From assembly GCF_954871325.1 (NCBI RefSeq), contig NC_088777.1:25521366-25585365 (forward strand): 64,000 nt of DNA, read 5' to 3'. The translations under genes and the position numbers were made by a program. This stretch comes from Gordionus sp. m RMFG-2023. Its lineage: Eukaryota; Nematomorpha; Gordioida; Chordodea; Parachordodidae. Positions 21,005 through 32,745 of the stretch are shown in pieces. Numbering within the stretch: the first letter of the stretch is position 1; every line of letters begins with the position of its first letter. The notes beneath the pieces were generated by a model. The model was not told the DNA's origin, ran no database searches, and saw only the letters and a program-made list of their open reading frames with translations.

Positions 21005-22425
21005 GGATATCTAGTAATTTTTACTAATATTTTATTTTAACATATTTACAGTATATATATTTACCTATTTGCGTCAAAAAATTTCAAACAACTATAGAAA
21101 TAACGATTATGATAATCGTCACTTATCTAAGGTACATCTTCACTGAAATATCAATTTAACATATTTACACTATATATTTTTACCTATTTCCGTCAAAATA
21201 TTCAAAAAATTTTAAAAATGAAGATTATAATCTATGGTACATCTTCACTGAGTTTTTAATTAAACGTTTTACAATCTATATTTTTACCTATGTGCGTCAA
21301 AAAAATTTAAAAAACTTTAGAAATAACGATTATGACAATTGTCACTCATCTAGTGTACCTTCACTGAAATTTTAATTTAACATATTTACATTCTATATTT
21401 TACCTATTTACGTCCAAAAATTCAAGAAACTTTAAAAATAACGATTATGATATGACAATTGTCACTTTTCTATGGTACATCTTTACTTAAATTTTAATTT
21501 AACATATTTACAATATATATTTTTACCTATTTACTTTAAAAAAATTCAAAAAAGTTCAAAAATAACGATTATGACAATTGTCACTTCCTATGGCACATCT
21601 TCATTGAAATTTTAATTTAACATGTTTACAATATATATTTTTACCGATTTACTTTAAAGTTCAAAAATAACGATTATGACAATTATCACTTTTCTATGGT
21701 ATATATATCTTCGCTGAAATTTTAATTTAACATATTTACAATCTATATTTTTACCTATTTGCGTCAAAAAAATTCATAAAAGTTAAAAATAACAATTATG
21801 ACAATTGTCACTTTTCTATGGTACATCTTCACTGAAATTTTATTTTAACATGTTTACAATATATATTTTTACCCATATGCTTTAAAAAAATTCAAAAAAA
21901 TTCAAAAATAACGATTATGACAATTGTCACTTTTCTATGGTACATCTTTACTAAAATTTTAATTTAACATATTTACAATATATATTTTTACCAATTTACT
22001 TTAAAAAAATTCAAAAAAGTTCAAAAATAACGATTATGACAATTGTCACATATCTATGGTACATCTTCACTGAATTTTTAATTAAACGTATTTACAGCCT
22101 ATATTTTTACTTATTAACGTCAAAAAATTTCAAAAACTATAAAAATAACGATTATGACATTTTTCACTTATCTATGGGAGATTTTCACTGAAATTTTAAT
22201 TTAACATATTTACAATCTATATTTTTAATTATTAGCGTCAAAAATAAACTAATACGTTTTAAAATACAGATTATGATATTTGTCATTTTTACAAAAGAGC
22301 ATCATCAATGAATTTATTATATAAAATATTTATAATATAAATTATATTTTTATCCTTTTGTGCCAAAAATTTCAAAAATGTTAAAAAATAATATGACAAT
22401 CGTCACATTAAAATATTATAAGACG
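21005..22425. repeat. 120-bp satellite, about 12 units
   Basis: Twelve degenerate units, period 105-122 bp. Each has in order ACGATTATGACAATTGTCAC, CTATGGTACATCTTCACTGA, ATTTTAATTTAACATATTTA, ATATTTTTACCTATTT and a CGTCAAAAAAATTCAAAAA run. The core TGACAATTGTCA is a perfect 12-bp palindrome and is kept in units 3, 4, 5, 7, 8 and 9. The outer units (1, 2, 10-12) are more diverged, the usual gradient for a satellite homogenised from the middle. No coding potential. Confidence 0.93.
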
Positions 22426-22728
22426 ATCATGTAAAATAACATATAAAAATTTAATATAAATATTTAAAAATAAATTATTTAAACTAGTTCTTTTAATATA
22501 CAAAAAAAAAATAGATAATTATACAAAAATAATAAAAAATAAACCTATAAAAGATTTCAACTAAAAGATTTCAACTAAAAGATTAATAATTCACATAAAA
22601 AATTAATTAAAAAAGAAGATTTTAAATTCTTATCAATTCAAATTTTGCTTAAATTTTTTGCATGAAAACCATAAATTAATTGTAACAAAAATAATATTAT
22701 ATACCTATTCGAAATATTCGTCCTCTAA

Positions 22729-23014
22729 TCGACTTAAGTTCATGACTCAAGTGGAAAACTCATGTTCTCGACTCAAGTCGACTTGAGTTCATGACTCGAG
22801 TTGACTGGAGTTCACGATTCGAGTCGACTTGAGTTCATGACTTGAGTCGACTTGAGTTCACGACTTGAGCCGACTTGAGTTCACGACTTAAGTAGACTTG
22901 AGTTCACGACTTGAGTTCTCGACTCGAGTCAACCTGAGTTCACGACTCGAGTTCACGACTTCAGTGAGTCGACTAACGACTCAGACTCTGAGTCAGAGTC
23001 GGGTGAACTCGACT
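22729..23014. repeat. GAGTC-rich minisatellite
   Basis: About nine copies of a 23-31 bp unit built from GACTTGAGTTCACGACTC. GACTCGAGTC and GAGTCGACTT half-sites are self-complementary, so the array can fold into many short hairpins. It follows the phrase AAATATTCGTCCTCTA at 22713-22728, which also occurs at about 33570 without the array. Confidence 0.85.
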
Positions 23015-23960
23015 TTTTAACTACACTATCGTGGCGTCCTTGGCTGCAGGTGCAGTCCGCGTCCAGCGTTAGGTTGAAGGGGTAGGCTGCATTGGTGGCA
23101 AGAGGCATACAAATAGGTGATGATCAAAATATTTCAAGTGATATCAAAAATTTCAGAAGTAAAAGCGACATGTTTAATAGATAATTATGAAAGCTATAAC
23201 TTCCATAAGAAGCAATCAGATTCCAACCTCAAGCAGTGGAATAAGCTTTGACCACTATGGCTATTAAGAGAAGTGGAATTTTACTAACAATTTCTAGATC
23301 TACTTCTACTTCAGAAATAGGTCGATCTTGGTTAATAATCTTCCTAAAACAGAAATCGATTAAAGATTTCGAAAACAAAAAAATTGATTAAAAAATATTA
23401 AAGAAAATAATAATAATCAATATAAAAAAATATTTATTTGAATTTGCCCTGGATTTGGAAGTCACTAACCAAAAAACAGAGTAGCTAAATTAAAACTACA
23501 ACAATGCTGTTTAGAATGTCAATTCAAAAATAAATTACATCTAAATGAAATAAGGGATTTCCCCAATTCAAAATATTTCTGAACTTATTATTTTACGATC
23601 TTTATAGATATTTTTTTATATTGTTTATTTAGATATAAAGTATTAATTTTATTTTCAAAAAATTTAATAGGAATTTACATCATATATGACGTAGACTTTA
23701 GCACGAAGTTTGCTAAACTTTGGCAAGCAAATTCTGAAATTTTAAGCCAATATGCAACGGTTCATAACAATACATGTGGGTTGGTGCATCAACATATATT
23801 ATTTTTTTTCTCCATTATTACTCCGAATTAAAACTATTAAAGCAATTTTTACTGAAATCCTCGAAGATAATTCTAAGTAAAAATTTTAATTTTCTCATAA
23901 TTAAATTATCAGAAAAAATAATATATCGTTCAGAGATTTTAAATATTTTTTATTTTTAAG
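23015..23960. other. Intergenic DNA, no gene recognised
   Basis: Slightly richer G+C at 23.03-23.11 kb without an open frame. The rest is A+T-rich. Confidence 0.45.
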
Positions 23961-23989
23961 CGCATAAGCATGATTTTTTCAGTTTAGAA

Positions 23990-24520
23990 TTAATCATTAC
24001 TCTATGCATGTTTTAGTCATGAAGGGGGGGGGGGCTATTTTTTTTATCTAGGCAAGGGTATCAAATGAAAGTCAATAAAATGATATTGAGTGCTATTAAA
24101 ATTACCCATCACTATATCTATGCCCTCTGGTTTAGGTTTGGAGAAATTCAAATATTTTTTACAAGAAATATCGGATATGGACATTAAATGAAAGCGAATA
24201 AAAAATGTTTTAAATGCTATTATCCATCTAAGTTCTTTGATGGGGGAGGGGGGGGGGATTGTAAAAACCTACTTTGAAATATATCTTGATAAGAATATTA
24301 AATTATTGCTGATAAATTTTTTTATTGAATTCATATTTAAAGTCACTTTGTTTCAAGTCTGAGTCATGTTGGGGGGACGGGAAGGGTAAAATATTTTAAT
24401 ATTACAGTGTCTCAAATGAAAGCTAGAATGGGATAGGTTTACATGTTACTCGTCACTGTTTTTGGGTAAATCTAGGAAAAAGAGTCATGGGGGGAGGGGG
24501 GCGTGATAAAAATATAGCAT
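23990..24520 (+). repeat. G-tract degenerate tandem repeats
   Basis: Four G-runs of 6-11 bases (24025, 24243, 24370, 24490) spaced by about 120-220 bp. Between them a recurring stretch contains ATCAAATGAAAG, CATTAAATGAAAG or CTCAAATGAAAG. The same stretch occurs inverted in the C-tract repeats at 33.9-34.5 kb (TTTATTTGATACCCATATCG). Confidence 0.65.
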
Positions 24521-24530
24521 AATATCTCGA

Positions 24531-26412
24531 TTTGCCTAACTTTGATCGTAAAGTCATTTGATCGTAAATTTTGTCCATTTTTTTCTGATTGGTCTATTTA
24601 ATCGCGGTAAATTAAAATCATTTAAAAACATTATGCTTAATACTGTAGCTGATAATTTAAGACTATTTTTTAAAAGAAGAAATGAATCATTACAAAGTAT
24701 GATATATTTAATTTGATTTTTAAAAAAATATTTTTTTAGAGTGACACAAAATCATCTAACAGCTGAAGGTATATTTAATACTAAACTTATCTAGATTACA
24801 TACATTAATTTAGATAAAGATTCTCAGTGTAATATAGATCAGAATATTAGCCAACCCAGTAGCTCATCTAGTAATCAATAAGTAACAAACAAAATAATTA
24901 TTTTTGAATAAACAAGCTAATACAATTCAACAAATACAACCACAACATATACAGCCCCAAATATTACTAGAGATAACTTTTACCCTCCAATTTCAAGTAA
25001 CAAAAATAATTGTATAAATTAATAAACATTTTTTTAGATATATTAACAAATGTGGCCCAAATACAAAGTTTTGCATTTAACCACACTAATAATCAAACTA
25101 CTTTTACAAGTAGATTACAAATATTTTTTTTAAAATATATTTTAATATAATTAGACTTGGAACACATTAACAATGCAGGAATTTTATTAGACTTACATAA
25201 TTCCAACAATGAAAATTTAAGTAAATAAATTATATTATTACATTTACATAATCTGATTATTACATTTACATAATCTGATTATAAATAATTTATATTTTGA
25301 CACTGTAATTTTTAGATATACAATATATTCCAACTTCAAAAGGGAATTTGTGCTTGTATCATGATGGATAATATATAACAAAAGAAAAGAATATTCAAAA
25401 TCTAATTACTCAATATAATTTAAAAATTATAAATAAATATTTATTTGTTTAAAACTTATGTATAATTATAATATAGATGTATAATAAAATATAATATTCT
25501 GACCAAATTATCAATTAATTTTATTTATAAGTTATAATTATCTAATAAATAATAAATTGTAATCATATTTATCCATTGCTTCTATTTCCATTATTTAAAG
25601 GAGTTCAAAATCAGTAGCTCTTCTTTCTTCATTATCTAATAAATAATAAATTTTAATCATATTTATCAGTTGCTTCTATTTCCATTATTTAAGGAGTTCA
25701 AAATCAGTAGCTCTTCTTTCTTCATTATCTAATAAATAATTGATATATGTTTATTAATAGGTATACATTATTACACTAATCTGATATAAAGAATTAGAAA
25801 AATATTTCATTATTTAAGGAGTTCAAAATCAGTAGCTCTTTTTTCATTATCTAATAAATAATAAATTTTAATCATTTTTATCAGTTTATTAATAGGTATA
25901 CATTGTAATCATATTTATAGTTGCTTCTATTTCCATCAATTAAAGGCATTCAAAATCAGTAGCTCTTCATTATCTAATAAATAATACATTGATATATGTT
26001 TATTAATAGGTATACATTATTACACTAATCTGATATAAAGAATTAGAAAAATATTTCCATTATTTAAAGGAGTTCAAAATCAGTAGCTCTTCTTTCTTCA
26101 TTATCTAATAAATAATAAATTTTAATCATTTTTATCAGTTTATTAATAGGTATACGTTGTAATCATATTTATAGTTGCTTCTATTTCCATCAATTAAAGG
26201 CATTCAAAATCAGTACCTCTTCATTATCTAATAAATAATACATTGATATATGTTTATTAATAGGTATACATTACTACATTAATCTGATATAAAGAATTAG
26301 AAAAATTACGTGCATATAAATTCATATGAATTAAAAAATCGACCATTTTGACCTAAAATGGACAAAGGTACCATTTTACGATCAAAATAATACGATCAAA
26401 GGAGGCCCTCCC
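24531..26412. mobile_element. TIR DNA transposon candidate, 1.9 kb, 10-bp target duplication
   Basis: Inverted stretches CTTTGATCGTAAA...TTTGATCGTAAA...TGTCCATTTT lie at 24540-24590 and, reversed, 26345-26410. The decamer aatatctcga flanks both sides (24521-24530 and 26413-26422). A 9-10 bp duplication would fit a MULE. No transposase recognised inside; the interior holds a tandem array (25.56-26.3 kb). The extreme tips match poorly, so the boundaries are tentative. Confidence 0.55.
25535..26300. repeat. Minisatellite inside the TIR element, about six units
   Basis: Units of about 90-140 bp share GGAGTTCAAAATCAGTAGCT, CTTCATTATCTAATAAATAA and TATGTTTATTAATAGGTATA. Copies start near 25600, 25690, 25818, 25946, 26070 and 26205. 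Alternating unit lengths suggest a higher-order repeat. Confidence 0.85.
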
Positions 26413-26844
26413 AATATCTCGACATGAATCACAATTAAAATAAATATAATATCTTGATATGGGTTCTTATGCTTAAATAATTTTAAAATATAATTACTAA
26501 AAATTAACAAATAATGAATGAAATTGACACATTTGATAAATTATAACTATTAAAAAAAGTATTGCCGAAATTTTTTTTAAAATATTCCTACTCGTCTAAA
26601 TTATAAATATTTTCGCCATACTTTCCTTTTTATTTCGGAGTCACATAAATTATGTTATCAAGCAAAAATAAGGAGATCTTAACTTTTAAAAATTAGTTGT
26701 TCCGCCTGGATAAAGTAGTCTCAAAGACAAACTATTCAGATGCCTTGACCAAGATATATTTACCAAGATATAAATGTCCCATACGACTTACAAAAAAAAT
26801 GGTAACATATAAGAAATCGGAATGGAAACCAAGAAAATTTAATT

Positions 26845-28093
26845 ATGAATGAAGCTTTAAATAATACAATCTCCAAACTTTATTGTGGCAAAACACATAT
26901 TTCAATTTGTGATTCCATATTAATGGCACTACCTTCACCGAATCTTATGAAACTTATAATTCACCGAATATGGAGTTCAAACAGTTTTGCACCTTTGAAT
27001 CCTGGTAGCCTTATAGAGCTGGTAATTCCGCATGATATTTAATTACAGATAAATATGAGAGTTTCACACTTCTTGAGGATGGTCCTAAGATTATCTAAGA
27101 ATTTTTTGAAAAAGTATAACTATACATCCTAAATTTTTATTACGATAAGCTGCCTGATAAGAAACCCTATTTATCAAGATTGTTTATTTATTTATCATAT
27201 GTACTAAGTTCCCGACCATGTTATCATATTCGGAACAAGAAAAAATTTGTCTTAGCTATATGTGAATATTGGTTTTCAGGTGGTACATTTAAATCCTCGC
27301 CACCTTTATTTACGCAAATTTATAGAATCCATGGGATCAAAAATAATAATGTCTTACCACTCATATACATATATTGACCAACAAAAAGGATTATGAAAAA
27401 TATAAAAAAAATATTTACTATTATAGATGACACCTTAATATGCACTCCAAAAAAAATTATGACGGATTTCAAAATGGCCAGTGTAAAAGCTTTCAGTGAT
27501 GTGTTTCCTAGTTCACAATACAAGTGTTGTTAATCCCATTTTGGCCAATCCTTTTAGCGAAACATTTAAAAATATCCGAAAATATGGCAGAAATATTAAA
27601 TGTAATTGAAACATTTGAATTACTAATAAACTCCGATTTTTATTCTAACGATCAATTGTTACTCCAGCCTCTTATGAATGGTGAAACATTAGAAGAAGCA
27701 GACTACCTGCTGTGTTTAATATTGAACTATGGAACTGTTACCAATCAACTCTGAACGGGAAAGCACAAACAACAATGCCGTCGAAGGGTAGCATAGATGC
27801 TTCAGTTCCTTCCTAACAAGTCCCCATCTAAACATGTGAAAATTTATAACAAGTTAGCTAAAATGATTTAAAACGTATAAAAAATTACTAATAAACTTTA
27901 TAATTTATGTTCTAGGCTTAAAAAACAACAGGGGTTGACAGAGTTAAAAATTGCTCAATATAATTCTTAAAAACACCCTCTACCCGAGAAAAGAATATCG
28001 AAATCTACATGCGAGAATAACAAGAATTGTTTCTGATTTCCAAAATCGATCAAGATTAGATTATCTTAAAGGAATCGCTATTAATATAACATA
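26845..28093 (+). pseudogene. MULE (Mutator-like) transposase, decayed
   Basis: The segment 26845-27042 (LPSPNLMKLIIHRIW, then APLNPGSLIELVIP) and the following TLLEDGPKII resemble the stretch upstream of the MULE domain in animal elements with FLYWCH fingers. The segment 27180-27500 has WFSGGTFKSSPPLFTQIYRI, the GTFK-type first catalytic region, then IMTDFKMASVKAF with the second Asp. Later, NNAVEG (27757-27780) and RIVSDFQNRSRLDYLKGIA (28015-28080) match the family C-terminus. The product would have been a nuclear DDE transposase. It is interrupted by several stops and shifts, and neither TIRs nor a target duplication were found for it. Confidence 0.78.
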
Positions 28094-28107
28094 GAATGTT
28101 TAATTTT

Positions 28108-28410
28108 TTAAATTCTTATCTAACAATAATAAAAATTTTGAATGTTTTTATATAATGGTCTCAAATATTTTATATTTGCATTATTTATTTGTGAAAAATA
28201 ATATTACTAGGAATTTAAGAGGTCTAGTTTAGTATAAAATTTAACTAGCTACATATAGACTCAATTCTTATCTAAAATGATAAAAATTTATATATTTTTA
28301 TATAATAGTTTCAAATTTTTTATATTTGCATTATATATTTGTGACAAAAAATATTACTAAGAATTTAAGACGTCTAGTTTGGTATAAAATTTAGCTGGCT
28401 ACATATAAAC
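28108..28410. repeat. 150-bp tandem duplication
   Basis: Two units (about 28108-28258 and 28266-28410) share TTTTATATTTGCATTAT, ATTACTA.GAATTTAAGA and the TAGCTACATATA / TGGCTACATATA end. They are about 85-90 percent alike by eye. Confidence 0.85.
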
Positions 28411-28509
28411 CTATTTATCAAGATACAGATTTTATTAGGGTTTTCTTGTTTGACTTGATAACAATGTAATTGAACTTGAGTAGCTTCATAAATCTATAAT
28501 AATATATAT

Positions 28510-30309
28510 CAGAGACCTGCAGAGGTACCATTTGCACGGCCCGGCCCGGTTTTAAATTTTTTAGGCCCGGCCCGGATATTTTTTAAAAAAAATTTTTACG
28601 GCCGGGCCCGGCCCGAATTTAAAAATTTCAGGCCCAGCTCGGAATTTTTTATTATATTCGACCTGGTATATACAAAAATTCACCTATGAGGTATTTTACC
28701 ATATTTTTCAGCGAGTATTATCGCTTATTATTTAAAAAATGCATGTAAAAAGCTAATATTTTGAGAATATTATATTGAATTTATAAAAATTATAAAACTG
28801 TTATTTATAAAAATGGATATTTTGAGCATATACTATATTTTATATTGCATTTATAAAAATAAATCTAATATTCATAAAAATGGTAATAATATTTGTCATA
28901 TACTATATTTTATATTACATTTAAAAAAAATAAAACTAATATTTAATTTATAAAAATGGAAAATATTTTGAGAATATAATATATTGTATTTAATTTACTA
29001 TAATTTATAAAATAAAAATAAATCGCTATTTAAAAAAATGCATGTATAATAAATAGTATTTTGAAAATATAATCTAATTGCACAATAATAATATAATTTA
29101 TTTTATAATATAAATTTTTAACAAAAGAAGATAATTGTATTATATAATATTGTAAAAAAAAATAATGAAAAATGTTGGATTAAAAACTTTCATGACTCAA
29201 GGTAAATATAATAAATGCAATAAATATTTGACAGTTTGCAAAGTAAAAAACAGCATGATTGACGAAACCCTATACTCAAGAAAGATATTAAAAATTCACA
29301 AATTTTCATGAAGAAAGAGAAGCATATCTACCTTTTCAGGTTGAAGATTACTTCTTCTTTCTTCAAGAATTCTCCCAGTAGTGGAAAAATTCCGCTCACT
29401 AAAGCAGGAATTGCCAATTTTGCTAAAATTGGAAATTCGCTTTGATGAGCCGTCCACCACTCTAACAAATTATCCACCTTAAATGTTTTATCTATTATTT
29501 ATGTAATTATAATATTCATCATCGGGTATTGACATATTACCAGAATTATTATAGCCCCATTTGTCATAAAACGATTCAGTTTGTTTAACAACAGTCGTAA
29601 TTTGACTGGTCGATGGTATTTCATTTACTTCCTGAGCCTCTTGTAATTTAATATAATCTTTTATATAGTTTCCGTCATTTTGCGATCTGTCCCTGACTAT
29701 ACGTAATTGCTTGAATTTGGGACAGAGAAAAAGAGAAATAAAATGATACTTGTGTAAAACAAATTTTTCAATTCAAAAATGCTTTATATTAAGTAAAATC
29801 AATTACAAACTTTAAGAAGTGATAATCCTTTATTTGATTGTTTTGGTAAAATATATTCTAAAAATTTAGATATGAATTATAAAAAAATATATTAATAATA
29901 CTTGAATATTGGGGCTTATTTAAGATATTCCTTTATTTGATTGTTTTGATAAAATATGTTGTAAAAATTTAGATATGAATTATAAAAAAATATATTAATA
30001 TTTTGAATAAATTTGCAGGAAATTAATAATTAGATCGATCTGTGGGTTGTTAGGTAGTGTTAACCATCACCCAATATTATATTAATCATAACTATAATAT
30101 AATATAATCTTATAACCATTAACTCATAATGTAAAAATTTTTATAAAAAATATTAAGGCCCGGCCCGGGTTTAACAATCTTCAGCCAGGCCCGGCCCGGA
30201 TATATTTAAAAAAAAATTTTTAGGCCAGGCCCGGCCCGGATATGTTTAAAAAAATTTTTTTTAGGCCCCCTGCCCGGGCCGGGCTTAGGGCCGGGCCTGC
30301 AGGTCTCTG
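28510..30309 (-). mobile_element. hAT deletion derivative, 1.8 kb, perfect 8-bp target duplication
   Basis: The ends are CAGAGACCTGCAG and, reversed, CAGAGACCTGCAGGCCC. The duplication atatatat is at 28502-28509 and 30310-30317. Both termini hold GGCCCGGCCCGG blocks alternating with AAAAAATTTTT runs over about 110-150 bases, probably transposase binding sites. Inside, a minus-strand remnant of the hAT dimerisation domain is readable at 29460-29300 (ERNFSTTGRILEERR type, then LLFLHENL). An internal 110-bp tandem duplication lies at about 29820-30010. The shorter relative is the MITE at 4581-4763. Confidence 0.92.
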
Positions 30310-30458
30310 ATATATATACAAGCTTTGTTATAGAAAAAACATCACGTTTTGTGAAAAATTTCAACAAGATATGAGGTGGAATCAAACTGGCAACCAAATA
30401 AGATGTATAAATATTTGTCATAGATGTTTACCGTTTGACCATCACGTGCTCCTATGAG

Positions 30459-30679
30459 TAGTCTTAGTGTTATTAAATGGCTTTTTTGAGTCGATTTTCA
30501 AAAACGGCTAACTCAATATTTTATTAGGAAAATTATTATGCAAGCCTTAAGATTTTGCTCGGTGGCAAAAAGATTTAAACATCTATTAACGCAATCTCGA
30601 GGCTTAGACACTATTTTTCTGGCTAAAATATTGAGTTAGCCGTTTTTATCAGCTCAAATCGAGCCGTTTAACAACACTA
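30459..30679. mobile_element. hAT-type MITE with 60-bp terminal inverted repeats
   Basis: The arms include AAAACGGCTAACTCAATATT at the left and its inverse at the right. The tips are TAGTGTTATTAAA / TAGTGTTGTTAAA (the left tip has an extra TAGTCT). Flanks are cctatgag (30451-30458) and cttatgag (30680-30687), 7 of 8 matching. The centre has a TCTATTAACGCAATCTCGAGG stretch, also found in diverged form near 8.57 kb. Confidence 0.85.
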
Positions 30680-30687
30680 CTTATGAG

Positions 30688-31214
30688 TTATGTATTTTTA
30701 TCAATATATTTTCAGATTATTATTATTAATATAATTTTCAAATTTTTAGATCATATCATACCAGAATCCAACCGCCATATTTCTATTTTCAAATTTAAGA
30801 TGGATCTTAATATTGGGAATAATCAGGCACATTGTAGTGATATACAGAGTTGCTTTTTAATAATAAATCTATTAATAACTGTTGAATAATAATAATTTAT
30901 TTTACAGTTATTCAAATTATACTTTTACTTTTATTTTTACTTTTCGTCTGATAATTTTACCTTGTCTTATAAATTTGAGATTCATATATTCTAATTTTGT
31001 TAAACATGGATTATTATTTTATTATAATGGTTATTATATAGCGCAAATTTTTGTATGTTGCATTCATAATTTACACAATTTATATTAACTGACATCTGTA
31101 ACATTTTTCGAAATGTTGCGCGTACAATACGTGCGGCTTGCCCACAAACGTGTAGAGGGCTCCTCAGGTACACCCTCATAAGATATTCTTAATTTCTGAT
31201 TCATCTATCAGCAT
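30688..31214. other. A+T-rich DNA, no gene recognised
   Basis: Two open frames of 68 codons (30683-30889 and 30882-31088, +) are hydrophobic and A+T-driven. Neither shows a motif. Confidence 0.45.
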
Positions 31215-32545
31215 TGCTGAGATCGTCAAAAATGACGGGGAATGAGAATTTTTTCCTTACTTTTATAATAGTTGTTACCGGATATTTGAAAATAATATCC
31301 AATTTTTATTCGCTATAATCCACTCCCCCCTTCAAGGCAGGTTCAATCCATTAAAACTAAGTGTTAAGATTCGAATCAAAATATATTTAAAGATTATACT
31401 GATGATACCTATATCAATTAAAGATCTGCAAAGTTAGGCCCGACCCGTCCCTGGGCAGGGCTAGGGCCTAATTCTATTTAAAATAATCAGGTTCGGGCCG
31501 GGCCAAATATTTAAAAAAAAATTAATCAATTTTATATTGAATTTTATGTAAAATAAAAATATATGATTTTATTTATTGAAACTAAACGACATATAACATA
31601 TGTCTTTTATTTTGAATAATTATAAAAATTATTTATACTTATAAATTCGGGTCGGGCCGGTAAATTTTTTAAAAATAATTTTCGGGTTCGGGCCGGGCCA
31701 GCAAAACTTTTTTAAAAAAATTTCGGGCCAGGCTTAAAAAATTAGTCCTGTTGCAGATCACTAATATCAATATTATTTGTTAAAATATTACTGATCACAC
31801 CTATGCCTAATATTTAATATTAAAAAAAATTACCAAGCAAAGTCCAAGTCCATATTAATTTTAAAAAAATTTCTCCAATCCCAACCAAAAATCATAAGAA
31901 TTTTGATAGTTGAGAACAAGAATAAAATATTTAAAAAAAACATAAAGAACTTAAAAATACAATCAAAATCAGATTTTATGGGCCTTAGTTTTTTGATAAA
32001 GCCGAGCCCAGGTCAACAATTTTGTTTTAGGTCAATGTCTGATCCATAGTTAATAATAAAAAAATTACCAAACATTCAAGCTTATAATAATTTTGAAAAG
32101 TTTCCCCAAGCCTAGCCCAAATAAATTTATAAAAATATTTTCCAAGCCCAGTCCGACCTATTATAATTTTAAAAAAATTCTCAAACCTTCCCTCGACAAA
32201 TACAGCAGATAGAAATATTGAAATTCCTATTTTCCAAAATCACAGGATTCTCCACCCTTAGCTGAGCCAATTATTCTTTTCACCCAATATGATTATTATC
32301 ACAAATTTAAATTTATTCTAAATATTACAATAGAAATAAATGGATTATAAAATTAAATTTAAGGCTGTTGTTAATTACAATAGAAATAAATGGCAAAATT
32401 ATATGAATTGCATGGGACTTGGTTTTTTGATCAGGCCTAGTTATGTCAGCAAAAAAAATTTTCAGACAGATACTACTCATCGTAGGATTTTCTAAATACC
32501 AACCTAATATGCTAAATAAAGACCAAAATTTATTAAAATATAACA
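31215..32545 (-). mobile_element. Helitron-like element, minus strand, carrying a nested MITE
   Basis: The hairpin remnant GTCAAAAATGAC with GGGGAATGAGAA (31226-31250) marks the minus-strand 3' side; the terminal CTAG is lost. ACCCGATAACCGATATTT does not occur here, but GCCCAGTCCG / AATTTTAAAAAAATT repeats at 31.83-32.22 kb match the Helitron interior at 61.0-62.0 kb in inverse orientation. A MITE has inserted at 31419-31763. The outer 5' boundary near 32545 is approximate. Confidence 0.6.
31419..31763. mobile_element. hAT-like MITE, 345 bp, perfect 8-bp target duplication
   Basis: Tips TAAAGATCTGCAA and, reversed, TAGTGATCTGCAA. The octamer atatcaat flanks both sides (31411-31418 and 31764-31771). 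GGCCCGACCCG, TTCGGGCCGGGCC and related blocks lie near both ends. The A+T middle matches 6115-6230. Confidence 0.9.
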
Positions 32546-32619
32546 AGACCCTTATTTATAAAAATAAATAATTTTATATATAACTTTTTTAAAAAAATTT
32601 TTAACATTTTATTTTTGGT

Positions 32620-32745
32620 AAAGATGCCATTTTATATCGGATCGGATCGGTAAATTTTATAATATTGGCCGATAACCGATATTTAAAATAGATGAAATAT
32701 AGGCCAGATCCGATCGGATAATAAATATCGGTACATCACTAATTT
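32620..32745. mobile_element. Short MITE-like element with GATCCGATCGG ends
   Basis: TATCGGATCGGATCGG at the left and its partial inverse CCGATCGGATAATAAATATCGG-type sequence at the right enclose GGCCGATAACCGATATTT. A related stretch occurs near 7.98-8.10 kb. No clean target duplication. Confidence 0.5.

Noticed and set aside
21005-22425. CRISPR-like array
   Set aside because: The whole 120-bp unit repeats and drifts; there is no short constant repeat with unique spacers, and the genome is eukaryotic.
22729-23014. CRISPR-like or regulatory-site cluster
   Set aside because: Unit length varies and the entire sequence is repetitive; a minisatellite explains it.
30206-30421. Minus ORF with Gly/Pro-rich repeats
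   Set aside because: It translates the GGCCCGG blocks of the hAT terminus ending at 30309.
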